A DNA stretch of 64,000 nt from Icerya purchasi (GCA_039619475.1 CM077116.1:100733164-100797163), one strand, 5' to 3'. Positions 36,240 through 48,449 are shown, numbered from the stretch's first letter. Notes: generated from the letters alone by a model not told the origin. A program made the numbers and translations.

Positions 36240-36600
36240 GCGAGACCTTGCACATGCCTGTCTCTACCCTTTTGAGAAGTGCCCACTCTTCCTGTTCCAC
36301 ATATTTCCCGCATAAATATTACTCTGATAAATGGGAACAGCTTTGGTAATCAACCTGGCTGGAGAGACATCAAACCAAACCGAGGATGTCGTGTCGGCCT
36401 CCATTTGAAATGATAGACGCGCGGATTTCGATGCTGAGCAAACTGAGAATCGGTCACATTTCCGTATCACACGATAACGTCTTCGAACGCGCGTCTCTTC
36501 CCGTGACATGTTCTACTACTAGAGGAGTCTCGGTCAATGCCCAAACTGCCTTATCTGAAGAGATCCCCCGTGTCCAACTGTAGCGAAGACTCAAATAACG
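36240..36600 (+). pseudogene. Relic of non-LTR ORF2 after RNase H (RLRxGH linker)
   Basis: The frame from 36358 to 36583 contains HQTKPRMSCRPPFEMIDARI and then SMLSKLRIGHISVSHDNVFE, followed by a degraded stretch where a CCHC knuckle would be expected. RLRIGHTxxxH and its spacing to the proline-cysteine stretch are typical of Jockey/I-group LINEs. The same block in the intact copy reads NRLRTGHTSFSHDYILKQ. The cysteines are mostly lost and the frame upstream is broken, so this is a fossil. Confidence 0.55.
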
Positions 36601-37560
36601 CAAGAAAATTACGCAGCTTCATATAAAGTAAATGACACACACGTGCCGTAATAGCCTTGTAGTTGCCAATGCTACATGAACCGTAATAAAAAAGTAATAA
36701 TAATGAAAAAAAATGAGAGATTATTCAGACCAGCCTAGCAACAATGTGTTTCGTTCAATAAGAAAAATCCCGCTATTGAAAATATAATAAAATTTCACTA
36801 TCGGCTTGTTAATATCGCGATAACAGGTAATTCGAAAAATGTTTAAAAAAAGTAGGTCATTGTTAACGATTTTTATATTAATATTAATATTAGTGCGTGT
36901 ATATTTTTATTATTCGAGTAATTGTACATAATTCATCTTTTACTGCATTCTGAATTATGCAGAAACTGTAAATTTTTGTTTTTTTCAGCTCGTGTTACGA
37001 TTTAGGTTTTGGAAAATGGTACGTGAAGATAATACTACAAAACTGCAATTCAAATTTTCGGTACAAACCACGTGCGTCAACGTTACCGTTTCGGATAAAT
37101 AGTTTATCTATTACTAGAAGGTAAACGTAATTAAGCCGTTTCCATCAATTTCCTAAATTATACAGACATTTTTTCATCGCATGCGGGGGGGACCTTCCCC
37201 TATTACGACTCGCTTGAAACTATTAATTACCCTCTGGATTGATTATGTGTTCTAGATGATTGTTTTTTGTATCTTTGCCTGCATCACTCCTAAGTTTTAA
37301 CTATTAACCAATATCGTTAAGATAAAAATACTCACTAGACCATCTTTACTAGTTCAAATTACCATTTCAGGTCCCTTATCCACCCAGCCTTTAACCGTGG
37401 TGTTCAAAAATAATCAATTTTCGATAAAATTTTAGTTTCTTCAATTTTCAAAACGTGACCCGGGATAGTTTCGAATTTCGCTGGCGCCGACTTTTCTACG
37501 CGTTAGCGTACTTAACGTGCTATTTGATCTTTGATAATTGTAATTTTATTAATTGCGTTT
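36601..37560. other. AT-rich non-coding stretch
   Basis: Nothing recognised apart from ATTAATATTAATATTA at 36877-36893. Confidence 0.45.
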
Positions 37561-37571
37561 TTAATTTAAAA

Positions 37572-37845
37572 ATGATAAAGTAAAGTAAATCCCGTATATC
37601 CCGTTCGATAAAGTATCATGGATTGTTAAAGTTCACAATGTACTTAAGGGTCCCTAATGGGGATCCGACGAGAATAATGGAGCCAATTTTTTACTTTTTA
37701 TTTTCCGCGTCAGATAATTCTTTGGTATAACTAATATTTAATTTCAGATTATCTACCTGTGGAAGCGACTTAGACAAGACAAGTCTCGATAACCTATGTG
37801 ACACCCCTCTGGTTTGGTAGCCTAGCACCTTAAATCACTAGGCTA
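37572..37845 (-). mobile_element. tRNA-derived SINE, family B, copy 1
   Basis: Read on the minus strand, the head TAGCCTAGTGATTTAAGGTG is a pol III A-box-like sequence, with a degenerate B box (GGTTATCGAGACTTGTC) about 50 nt later. The body matches the copy at 54635-54927 throughout, and the tail is AT-rich with ACTTT-type repeats. The copy is flanked by a perfect 11-bp direct repeat, TTAATTTAAAA, at 37561-37571 and 37846-37856, as made by LINE-driven insertion. Confidence 0.85.
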
Positions 37846-37856
37846 TTAATTTAAAA

Positions 37857-39283
37857 GTTAAATTTTACAAGAGACTCCGGGCATTCTTAGAAAAAAATGA
37901 GTAAAATTTAAAAGAAAAGAGACACAAAAAACACGTAAACTATAGGCGGGAATACTCTGAGATTTCAATTTAGCATCTGCTATTTCTTTAAAGTGAAACA
38001 CCTCTTCTTTTTCATTACAATCGCGAAAAACTTTTTAGATCTGTTATTCTCGAAGTCTAATAAACCTGGAATATTCACTCGGCAGCGGAATAATTCGCAT
38101 ATTTCCGATTTTCTTAGTACGTGAATTGAAAATAAAAGGGTTTTCCGAATATAAATTGCCGGCATACTTCTACGAAATACGAGAAAAGAATTTAAGTTTC
38201 TTCTCTGCATGCGACCTTTTAGTTTTATTCGGTTTACAGAGTGTGTTAATACGATTTGTAAAAAACCAAAAACAAAAGCCAGATAAATATTAAGAATAAA
38301 TTAAATAGAATTTCTGTACACATATGCGTGTCAAAGGTCTGCATGAATGTATACGTATTTATGTTTCAGCACAATTTCGTATATTACGTCTTCTTTTTGC
38401 ATTGTTGAAACTGTCGTTTCAAACTTTATTTTTAAATATTCGCTCGAGAATTCATCGGCAGTCGGAGAGAGTTTCAGCTAGCGATGCGGTGGTCAAAGTT
38501 TTTAATTTTTAGAAGGGTAATTTCATAACAATTTCAAAATAAGCCTCGGTGGTGTAGACCGAGTGAACGGTTATTATTTTACCGTAAAAGAATGAATAAA
38601 GGTAAAGTGGGTCGTCCAGTGTACATCATTAGTTGATAATGAGCGGCACGAGTACTTGAGTAGAAGATGAAAAGATGGCTGTTTCGATGCGAGACGAGAA
38701 AGATTGGAACGCAGGCAAGCATCCGTTCTCGGTTGAAACGAAATTTTAATTGACGTCGTAAACGCGGTTGGCCAAGCTATTTATAATAATTTTTGGTTCT
38801 TCGGCGGTCGAATTGAATTAATTAATTTATTTATTTCCCTCGTCGAGAATGCCGGCAAGACAACCACTAGCACAGCATACTGTATATCGAGAAAAAATAA
38901 GGCCGCATTCGATTGACTTTCATTATCGATAAAAAAGCTTCCCGTTGTTATTTTATTATCGCCATTATTCCGCGAACCATAACGGAAATTATTTTTTACC
39001 ATCGGCTCTAAAAACAATCTTCGTGTCAAGCATTCATATTCTGTTGTTATTATATTTCACGTGAAAATTAAAATTTGCACTTAAATTTTTATCAACAAAT
39101 CAAAAACACACTGATTACCGACTAGTAATCTAATATTAATTATTTTTTTTACTATTATGATCACTTCATTTTGTTCCGGGAATGATCTTTCCGGTATTTA
39201 TTACATTTTGTGACGCATCGTAATTTATTATTCTAATCTATATCTTTTCTTATTATTTTTACTGTTTTATAGGTTTAGGACTA

Positions 39284-39320
<37 letters not shown>

Positions 39321-39639
39321 GTTATCATTAATTATATACGTATTTATAAATATGCATAAATTCAGTCTTTCAGGTCTGCCGGGAGGATACTCCTTGAAGA
39401 TAATACGTGTCGTCGTCCTATTTAGGCACAGTTTAATTTCTGCAAAAAATTATATGAAAAAAAGAAAAAGATTAACAAAAAATGCTGATAAGGAAAGAAT
39501 CTTTTCTCGTTTTCCCTGCATTATAATCAGTGAGTGTGTATATCTGTGTATTATATACACCTAGTTGTGAACCTTAACTGCACAAACCCCTGCACTATGG
39601 GATTTCCTTTGCTTTATATAACATATGTGAGTGTGTGTG
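37857..39639. other. AT-rich non-coding stretch
   Basis: Contains the (ATT)n repeat. No exon or further transposon recognised. Confidence 0.45.
39283..39319. repeat. (ATT)n microsatellite
   Basis: Twelve ATT units. Confidence 0.95.
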
Positions 39640-39760
39640 TATGTAAGAGTTTGTTTTTTCGAGATTCACTCAAAAATTACTGAACCAATTTTAAAAATTC
39701 TTTCGCCTTTGAAAGCAACTATACTGTAGGTAATTACGGGCTATGTTCCATTTCAAAAAT
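39640..39760 (+). repeat. Helitron-type or other dispersed arthropod repeat fragment
   Basis: TCGAGATTCACTCAAAAATT, then ACTGAACCAATTTT, then TTCTTTCGCCTTTGAAAGC follow a pattern I associate with abundant non-autonomous arthropod repeats, often Helitron-like. The MITE at 39762 interrupts or follows it. No termini were identified, so the class is a guess. Confidence 0.3.
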
Positions 39761-39761
39761 G

Positions 39762-39998
39762 CAGGGTGCGGCAGCATAACTTCCTTTTTTAAAATGCACC
39801 ACTTTTTTTTCTACTAAATTTTGTTAAAGAGAAATAATAACAGAAAATCGCGAAATACATATTCTAGATCCCCCATTGGGGCAATATATATGCTTCTTCC
39901 CTTGCTGTTTTATTTCGATTTTCTGTTGTTTAGTTTAAAAAATCTAGTAGAAAAAAAGTGTCGCATTGTAAAAAAGGAAGTTATGCTACCGCACCCTG
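39762..39998. mobile_element. Foldback MITE, 237 bp, with long terminal inverted repeats
   Basis: The left arm begins CAGGGTGCGGCAGCATAACT and the right arm, reverse complemented, begins CAGGGTGCGGTAGCATAACT. The match continues for about 90 nt with scattered mismatches, leaving a centre of about 50 nt with a small ccccattgggg hairpin. No coding capacity is present. A TA follows the right end but TG precedes the left end, so a Tc1/mariner-type TA duplication is possible but not intact. The arms include TTCCTTTTTTA and AACAGAAAATCG blocks. Confidence 0.8.
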
Positions 39999-40277
39999 TA
40001 ATTACGGGCTTCGTAAGAAAATTCGGTACTTGATAAAAAAATATATGTACATACACAACATGATTCTTGGACAGGAAAACGTTAACTTTTTCAGTTGTTA
40101 TTTCTAATTTTTTTATGATTATTATTTTTTTTAAAAATTATTAGTATTAATGGTTTTTATTTTTGGGCGTCGAAAATTCAACCCATTGACAAATATTAAT
40201 GTTATTATATGTAGCTTTTAGATATTTATTACTGAGACAAAGCCAAGTATTTTAGCTGGTATATTATAAAATTGTAA

Positions 40278-41462
40278 GACAAAAAGGCTAGAAAACATTT
40301 ATGTGCGTCCACACATTCAAGCCTATGTTCGTTAGCTGGTATACCACCGTTGTCTTACAACAGAAAGTTCTTCACTTATCGCGATATGCTTTCATGGGCT
40401 GCGGAGAATCATTGCGACGTAACTACGGAGCCTGATTTTCCCAAGGATAACCTACCTGAAGTCAATGCAAAAAATAACATAAAGCCCAACTTAACACCCA
40501 GAACGGACTTTTCAAAATTACCCCCACCCTGGGCTTCTTTTCAGGTAGAAGCTATCACAACTCTCACTGATAATAATCACCCACCGGCGCTGCGAGGGCA
40601 CAGGGCACTAAATATTATTAATAAATATACCACGTTCTCGAAAGCATACACTGATGGATCCAAAGCTAATGAGTCCAAGGCTGCCCCAGCGGCATGCGCT
40701 TTCGAAATAGACGGAATCGCAGAGGGCATGCGGTTGAACAACGTTGTATCCATTGCGGAAGCCGAAATGTATGCTGTGTTGTTTTGTCTTCAGGCATACT
40801 TAGAACTGAGATCCCAACCGCTCGGAATCTTACTGGTGACTGATTCCTTGCAGTCCATACGTGCTTTGCAGTCAGATCACCCGGAATCACCAATGGTCCT
40901 AGAAGTCCTGGCTATCTTATACCAGCTGAGCCGAAGGGGATGCCGAGTTGTTTTTTTATGGGTCCCCAGTCATGCCGGTGTTCCGGGGAATGAGCGGGTT
41001 GACCTGGTCGCTCGGTCATTCATGATGTGCCCAATGCCGTTATTTGCTTTTGGTCCACTATCTCTGAGAGGTTTCCTGTCAGATACGGTCTTCGCACAGT
41101 GGAGTCATGACTGGATGTCTCAGTCGACCTTCCTCAGGGAACTGAAGCCTACGACGGAGCCATGGTGGCCTCCAGTCGGAACAGAACGCAAAGTGTTTTC
41201 GGCAATCAATCGCCTGAGAACGGGACATACGTCCTTTTCCCACGACTATATCCTCAAACAAGCCCCAAAGCCAAGTACCTGCCCACTTTGTTCTACCGAT
41301 GAATACCCGTCAGTTTCGCATATCTTGCTGAAATGCACACGTCTAAATGGGTTACGGCGAGGCCAGATCACATCGATTGAAGACATCCTCTCAAATACCC
41401 CTACTGCTTTGAACAATCTTATGACTTTCGTTCAGGCTAGCGAGCTAAGGAGTATGTTTTAA
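40278..41462 (+). CDS. Non-LTR retrotransposon ORF2 C-terminal part: RNase H and CCHC motif, intact frame
   Basis: This is the C-terminal end of a non-LTR (LINE) reverse transcriptase polyprotein of the RNase H-bearing Jockey/I/R1 group. It opens after a stop at 40275-40277 without an initiator ATG, which fits 5' truncation, and gives 394 residues. The first part (LCSLAGIPPLSYNRKF, about residues 8-30) matches the region after the RT thumb. RNase H follows with its full acidic set: Asp126 in YTDGS, Glu163 in AEMYAV, Asp189 in VTDS, and His232 with Asp242 in PSHAGVPGNERVD. The linker FSAINRLRTGHTSFSH leads to a CPLC...H...C motif near residues 329-347, the usual C-terminal CCHC knuckle. RNase H removes the RNA strand from the cDNA hybrid during target-primed reverse transcription. 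The RT and endonuclease domains are missing, so this copy cannot move by itself. The uninterrupted frame suggests a fairly recent insertion. Confidence 0.9.
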   Translation, partial: DKKARKHLCASTHSSLCSLAGIPPLSYNRKFFTYRDMLSWAAENHCDVTTEPDFPKDNLPEVNAKNNIKPNLTPRTDFSKLPPPWASFQVEAITTLTDNNHPPALRGHRALNIINKYTTFSKAYTDGSKANESKAAPAACAFEIDGIAEGMRLNNVVSIAEAEMYAVLFCLQAYLELRSQPLGILLVTDSLQSIRALQSDHPESPMVLEVLAILYQLSRRGCRVVFLWVPSHAGVPGNERVDLVARSFMMCPMPLFAFGPLSLRGFLSDTVFAQWSHDWMSQSTFLRELKPTTEPWWPPVGTERKVFSAINRLRTGHTSFSHDYILKQAPKPSTCPLCSTDEYPSVSHILLKCTRLNGLRRGQITSIEDILSNTPTALNNLMTFVQASELRSMF

Positions 41463-41470
41463 ACGTGGGT

Positions 41471-41512
41471 CCACTCACTGCGATAACCGAGGTAGTTACA
41501 TGCAGCGAGTGG
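41471..41512 (+). other. Stem-loop in the retrotransposon 3' UTR
   Basis: ccactcactgc (41471-41481) pairs with gcagcgagtgg (41502-41512). Ten of eleven positions are Watson-Crick and one is a G-U pair, around a 20-nt loop. It lies just after the ORF2 stop and upstream of the poly(A). In some LINE groups a 3' UTR hairpin is the site the reverse transcriptase recognises, so that role is plausible here but not shown. Confidence 0.6.
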
Positions 41513-41527
41513 TTTAGTACCCCTTCT

Positions 41528-41564
<37 letters not shown>

Positions 41565-41604
41565 AGACAAGATCATGTCGCTTTTTTTTTTTTTTTTTTT
41601 TTTT

Positions 41605-42939
41605 GTGTGTAATGAAAGTATGAGGTAGTTAGAAGTTTAAAAAAATCTATTAATCAATTTTTTAATTTTAATTTGAAATTTTGAAGAAAGTCTAAAAAAA
41701 GCATAAGCAAAAATTATTCGTCACCGTAAAACTCGCATTCCCATGTGAGAAACAGGTATCGTCATCTGGGATAAAACATTTTTAAAAGTGCCGTTGTATA
41801 AGCCAAAAAACCAACGTTTACGAATAACAACAAAATCCAAAAATAAAAAATATAAAAACCGAAAGTAAATCGGTAAAAGAAATGGGGAAATAGACGAACG
41901 GTCAGCGGTGATCATGCCGATGAGTTTTTTAAAGTGCCAGTACTCGGGGCAGTCATTGAAATAGTAATTTAAATAGACATTAAGAAAAGGAGTAGACATT
42001 AAGAGTAGCAAGATAGTATGTCATTAGAATACTGTGAATTCGCTAACAAAATTTTAAAATTAAGCAGGTCATGAACGCGGAATTGTCGCTAACACACCTG
42101 TCGAATTAATGGTAATTGGAATTGCGAAATCGTGATTTCTCATTACTAATGGAATTTAAGCTGTGCATTCCTGATTAGAACTGTGGCACCGAAAGTTGCA
42201 TCATTTTAGGCTATCAGAAGATGAAAATCACGATTTATTGTAAAAAATTTGATAAGAATGCGGTGAAAAATAACGAAAAACACTCGGTGAATTACAGTTT
42301 AACGCTTAAAGCAGATGTTACGATTATTTTTTGAGCATGCATCGAATTCCCAAATCGGAACGGCAATTGAGAAATCGTATTTACCCCGTCCTTCCGATAC
42401 TTGACTTAAAACGAGTTTCTTATTTACTGTGGTATTTTAATTTTTGCAACTTCCGAGGAAACCCTTAAGAATAATCATAGTGTATCCTCTTTCTTACTGT
42501 AAAGTCCATTTTATTCAATTTTTAGAGTACAATCTTCAAGTCGGGGTACTTTTTATTTTTTTAAAAAACTACTTTGGTATTTATTTTTTCCGAAAGATAT
42601 GTCTTAAGGAAATAAACTTTCCAGCTGTATTTATCTATAAAGATTAAAGTATTTGCCGATAAATAATGCTTTACCGCTTTCGTCGCTCTTCCATTCAAAT
42701 CGGATGAAAACTTACCTCTCTTTCTACATTTGACACGTTGATCCGAAAGTTTAGTATTTCGTACGGTGAAATTATGCGCGTTGAGCACTAGCGCGTCTCC
42801 TCTGTTTTTGCCTATTGTAAAGAAGCGACTACTTCTCCATCATCGGAAGAAACCGTGTAAAAAAAGTTTAATCGGTAATTCAAAAGTCAATTTTTTGGCG
42901 CGACAAATACCGCGGTAAAAAAGAGAATATTACGCAACT
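41605..42939. other. AT-rich non-coding stretch
   Basis: Downstream of the LINE insertion. Short frames only. Confidence 0.45.
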
Positions 42940-43560
42940 TGTGGAAATTTTGTCGAGCATGGTTTGGAAATCCGTTGACCGCGATGACCTCTGCAGTGAC
43001 ATAAAGGAACGCCATGAGAAACTTTCGCTGTCCAAAAAGTTATTATACGGCTGATTAGCGACGGACGACCGAATGAAGCGGCACGCACTCTTTAATTATG
43101 GCTTTCGGTTCGTTTCGTTTCTTTTTTGGACGATAATTAATATAAAAGAATAGCTTAAAAGACATCTAACCGAAATTGCTGCAGCAACATCTGTCATATG
43201 GCCGATTCGTTGTTCGCAGTTTTTGTGCGCAGCGGTTATTTTGCGGTTACTTTGCCGAGCGGCGACTGAAGGAACACTAAGCTGTTTGCGTTATTGCAAC
43301 AATATTTCGCCGGTCATTTTCGCTTTTTTTTTCTTTCCTTAATAAAGTTGCTGGCTGCCTGCATTCCGAAAATTACCAGCGGCTTTTACGATCGGCAAGG
43401 CGAATGCCCGTTCCTTCTGACAGATGAATGTGCAACATCGTTCAAAGTGTTTTACGCGGCTCCGGAGCCGACGATAAACTGATCGGGTTAGGAGTCGTTT
43501 TTATATCGGAAGATGATTAGACGACGAATGTGATGCCGCGACCATCGGCAGCACAACTCT
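42940..43560. promoter_or_regulatory. Candidate regulatory island
   Basis: Single-copy sequence with ctttaattatgg, gataattaatat, many CG steps and few homopolymers. No exon is supported. Confidence 0.25.
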
Positions 43561-44911
43561 TGAACGTACTGTAATATCGCCAGAAGCACGAGGCAATTTT
43601 CCGATTTTATGTGAGCCCTAAATCGTCTTTGAGAGAAAGAAATGAACGGGTTGCCACCGGAAACGTGTAAATGTGCAGGTTATAAAGTAGCCGGAGCATT
43701 CCGATACGCGGGAGCCCATTTTATTGCCATTACCATTATACACCATTATTGGCGAGTTTTTGCCTCTTTTTTTTTTGTTGGATTTTGTTTTTCTCGCTAA
43801 TTTACGACCAGCAGCTATGAACAACCGTTTAAGCCTACCGCGATCAGCATAAAGAAATATAGCCGATCAAGGTCCGAAAGTTTAGGAAGACGTAAAAACA
43901 GCGCGTGAATCTTAACATTTCAGACTCGAAAGATTACTCGGGTCAACGAAATCGGAGGCAAAATAGGGAAAGCGCGATGATATGGTGAAAACTGCAGAGG
44001 ACGCAGCAAACGGCGAATAAATAAGGCGAGGGTTCATCTAGGATTTTATGATTTGTTCTAAATTTCGAAATGACCCCCTTCCTTTTTCTACTGAACTACC
44101 ATCGTCGACAAACACCCCCGGTGAACTGGGATCTCCTTTTCTTTTCTAATTACTGCTTTCTACTATTCTTTTCGTTTTTCAAATTTCTTTACCAGTTTAC
44201 GTTCACCGTGATATGATATTTTTCCGTTATTAAACGATTCTTCTATCAATTTTTAAACAGTATCGCTTAGCATCTTTTTTTCATTGTTGGCCCGTTTCCT
44301 GGTCTGCATATTCGAACTTTATAATCCCTCATGTGCGATGCCTTTGGATTTCTGTTAATAATTATTTCTTTTTTCTTCGTCATTTATACCGCCGCAGTTT
44401 GTTCGCAACGGCACGCTAGCTTTGAAACAAAATCGCTGTACCGGAATTTTTGGACGGAAAAATATTTTTCTTCAATCCGGTTCGCGTCTTCGGTACAACA
44501 ATCTCTTTATTAAACATTTCCTCCACCAAAAGAAATAGCGCTGGCCTTAGAATGAAATAGAAATTGAAGGACTACATTTAGAATGATGTCGCGAAAAGCT
44601 GTCTCCTCTATGTGCGTCCGAAGCGGCCATACTATATCGTTACACAACCACTAACGATACATGTCCGCGAATTGCGTTATTCAGTGCCAGTTATCATCTG
44701 CACAACTTTATAACTACATCCCGTTATTCGACTCCATTTTGAAGCGTGTAATATATTTCGTCACGAAACAAAGATATTATGCACTTATCTATTTTCAACC
44801 GCTACGGCGTAAATAAATCGATTACTTTTTGCAGTGATAAATAGGCGTATTGCTTAAATAAACGATATAAAAACGGTGGTGATCACTTAAATCGCATCCG
44901 CTTTTTCCCTC

Positions 44912-45010
44912 CTCGATAAATTGATTTTACCTAAACTTCCGAAATCTTTAATTCGGGAGATCTCGATCAATTGATTTACCTAAACTCTCGAAACCGCCAA
45001 TTCGCGAATT
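44912..45010. repeat. Two-copy tandem duplication, 50-nt period
   Basis: CTCGATAAATTGATTTTACC (44912) recurs as CTCGATCAATTGATTTACC (44962), and the matching continues through CTAAACTTCCGAAA / CTAAACTCTCGAAA. Divergence suggests an old duplication. Confidence 0.75.
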
Positions 45011-45032
45011 TCATCGAAATCGTTCAAATTTT

Positions 45033-45054
45033 TTATATATATATATATATATAT
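45033..45054. repeat. (TA)n microsatellite
   Basis: Eleven TA units directly downstream of a 50-nt tandem duplication. Confidence 0.93.
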
Positions 45055-48000
45055 GTATTTATAATTTTCGCTCATACTATAAGGTGTATAATAATTTATT
45101 GGAATTACACTTTCCAAATTTCAGCCTGCCACAGAATAAATTACGTACGCTTCAGATATTTCTTTAATAATTTTATTATTTCTACCGTTTCTATTCTAGC
45201 TCCGTTTAAATTTCTAACCTGGTTCGTAAATCGGTAGATTTACCCGAAATAGCCCAAATCTGTACATATAACAAAAAATTGGTTGCTTTAATTATTTTTT
45301 TTTTTTCCGGACCTGTTTTATAAACTTGAAATATCAATTAACGCCATATATAAACTCTGCCAAACTTCCTGGACCCCCAAATACATATATTAGTTCTTCT
45401 ATAGCACTAAATTTTAGTTCACCACGTCTGTCATCTTGCTTAACAGAAAAAAAAGTGGTTTTTTCAGTTCAGTTTTATTTTTACAGCTATATACAAAATG
45501 TAACGAAAAAAACGTTGCGTATTTCGTAACGATTTTATTTTTTTTTTGGCGTAAGAATGATCCACGTCATTGAAGACGGAATACTCAGTGTCGCAATTCT
45601 TGTCTCCTCAAATTATTTCACTCTCGAATAAATATTTTGTACTTAACTAATATTACACCGTTCGGATTTCCTCGAAAGCATATCACGAAACGCTTAATTT
45701 CACACTGTCCGCTACAACTTAGCCCAAGTTACGTTTACAATACGTTTAAAAAGACCGCTGTTTCGCGAAAAATTATTATAACAATAATAAATAATGAATA
45801 GCGAACGACGATAGAATTAAATTTCGTCTGCGGTGATGTGACAAGTTGGCGAAGAATCGAATTAAAAGTGGGGTTTTCAATTTCATTGCGAAACTTTAGA
45901 TTTTCCGAATAAGAAGACGTTTTTTAATTAATTTCACCAATTAATTTTACAGTTTAGTTTTGGAATTAGATTTATTCCAGTCAAAAACGGACATGGTCCT
46001 CCGCGAAAGATGAATAAATGAATCGTCCGGAAAGCAGAATTTACAAGCAAGTTGACGACAATAGAGCTATACATATATATATAGCGATAGGAAATAAAGT
46101 TTGTCCGCTATCGAATAATAATTGACGGATGTGAATATAATTGAGTTTCAGTTTGAGTTTGCGGTTGTTTTAACTTTGCTCGTTATAAAGTTCGACCGGA
46201 ATTACTTCAACGTCAGCGATTATACTTAACGCTGTCATTCTTGAAAGTCTCTGACGTTGATGAAAATGTTGAAATCTAAACGCGCTGCTGGTTTCTCATG
46301 CGCGTTCGGTAAATTCGTCATCGACGCTTTTTAGATGCTCACGCCGGCTTCGCTATATGTACATTTTCAAAATTCGGCGGGGATTTTTTCAGAGAGACAA
46401 AAACTAAAACCCGGAACCGGGCGATTTACAGTTTACGGGAGCTGCCGATGCGTTAACCGATTTATCGGATAAAAAAGCGGTTAAATATTTCAGAGACGAC
46501 CGTTTTCACGATTTACGGAGTTAAACATAAGTAGAAACGTTGTAGGGGGAATCGGATCAAACAATGTAATCCACGAAGATCGACAAGAAAAATCCTTCTT
46601 GAGCTAGTACGGATTTCGGGCTTACGTTTTCTATTTTTTTCGGGCTTGTCTACCGAGCGGGTATCGGCTTCGAAAACTCATCATTGGGAAAGAAAACTAG
46701 ATTTTAATACGATTACAAGTTGAGGAAAGGAAGGAGATAATACTATATACAGGGAGTGAAAGAATGTAGGAAGCGTTAAAGAGGAACGCTTAAGAGCTAA
46801 AAGTGAAAGCACAAGCGCTCGATGGGAAACATTTGAAAAAAATTGATTGGCATCGAAAATTAAACTGCAATCATCTCTGGAAGGAAAAAAGAAAAGAAAA
46901 ACGAAAAAGATAAGAAGGAAGTAAGTTACGATTAAAGCAAAGACGACATACGGCAGAAAACGACGGAGATATGGAAAGATATCGTGATCGATTGAATCTA
47001 CAGATTATGACTGAGGATTTGAAAAAAGGGAAAGCTGGATAGATAAATAGCTTAGAGTGATCGTTTTTCGGGAGAAAATGTACGTTAATAGTCGGGAATT
47101 TAGTAAGAACGCGGCCGTTATATCGGGCAAGCATCAGCTCCTGCGCTTACTTGACACCAAGGGCCCTCAAGAAATCAATATGAATAGCGCATAACGGCAA
47201 GACAGTTGGGAGATCGAATAAGGAGAATGATAGCACGAGCAATAATGGAACATCTGCGTATTGGATGCGACTGCCGCTAATTTGTGTTTTTTTACCTCAG
47301 AGGAATTTATTAACTAGTGTATGTATAGTATTAAAATCGGTATTCAGTTGAAATGAAAACGATAAACGGACTGAAATCATTACCAATCGGAAACAGACAC
47401 AAACATCGATGAATAATGTGATACTTTTACATTTTATATCTCGGACTTCATCCTAATCGGATAGCAAATGAGCATGGGGGTTACCCGATTACTTGGTGCA
47501 TGAATACAGTTAAAGAAAAAAGAAATTCCTCTTTATTGTTCGTCTTTTAAAGTTTTTTTTTTTTCTTTTTTTAAGAATTTTTCCCAAAACGTGTAGTCGA
47601 TGACAAAAAATAAAAGAGATTTCATTTTTTTCATTTCGTTTTCTTCTTGTCCGTACACGATCGTTGTTGGATAATTTTAAATTGTTTTTTACGTTCAAAA
47701 ACCGATTTGGCAAATAATTTTACATTGTCTCGCGTAAAATTATAGTATAAATTGTTAAAAAATCACTACGAACAAACATCGCATTTTGTCACGTTGTCGT
47801 CCGTCACCCACGAGCGAGAAAACCTTCCGTCACTACTCGGTAATCCGCTGATTCGATAGAAAAGTTGTTGTAACGAAGCGATGAGTAAGTTCGTTATTTC
47901 TTCGGATAAGGTTCCAGAACTGCATCCCCCCGGATTCGTGTGGACCTAAATGGATCGTACATTTATAGTTCAACCAAAAATCGGAAATACTCGTAGTTTG

Positions 48001-48449
48001 CACTGGTGGTCAGCAAGGTGTACCGTTACCAGTGTAAGGTTAGAGATCACGCGCGTAAAAAAAGAGAAAGAAATTGCTGAACGGCAAATGTAGAAAAGAG
48101 CGATAAAATTTCTTTCTAATTATTCTAATGTTATCGATTTTCACTTTTCCAGCTGATCTAGCACTTTTCTGCTCTCCTCAATTATATTGATACAGGCGGT
48201 CTGCATTGTAGCTTAACTGCGTAGACATGTATAACATATTTAGTATTTGCTGGATCGGAGTTGTGGATGTGTATGTCTGGAATTGTAGTCGAAGTTATAT
48301 CATCAGCTGCGCTGTGAGGTTATCAGCGGATACGTACGGACCTACATTCATCTCTACTAGTGTGCTAGAATTTATCGTTTATTTAAAGTTTCTTCTTTTT
48401 CTCGGGATCGTCAGTTGTGGAAACATTGATGTACCCAGGCGAAGCCACT

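Larger units (their letters stand above)
40278..41562 (+). mobile_element. 5'-truncated non-LTR retrotransposon with 3' UTR and poly(A) tail
   Basis: The element carries the ORF2 3' part, a short 3' UTR (41463-41531) and a poly(A) run of about 27 nt reaching 41562. Truncation at the 5' end is typical of incomplete target-primed reverse transcription. A possible short target-site duplication is agacaa at 40277-40282 and 41565-41570. Six bases is weak, so the 5' border is approximate. A second homopolymer, T24 at 41581-41604, sits 20 nt beyond the tail. Confidence 0.85.
43561..48449. other. Non-coding stretch, probably intronic
   Basis: Contains the 50-nt tandem duplication, a (TA)n repeat, and a 10-nt inverted pair tcaacgtcag/ctgacgttga near 46209-46262. 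No exon supported. Confidence 0.4.
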
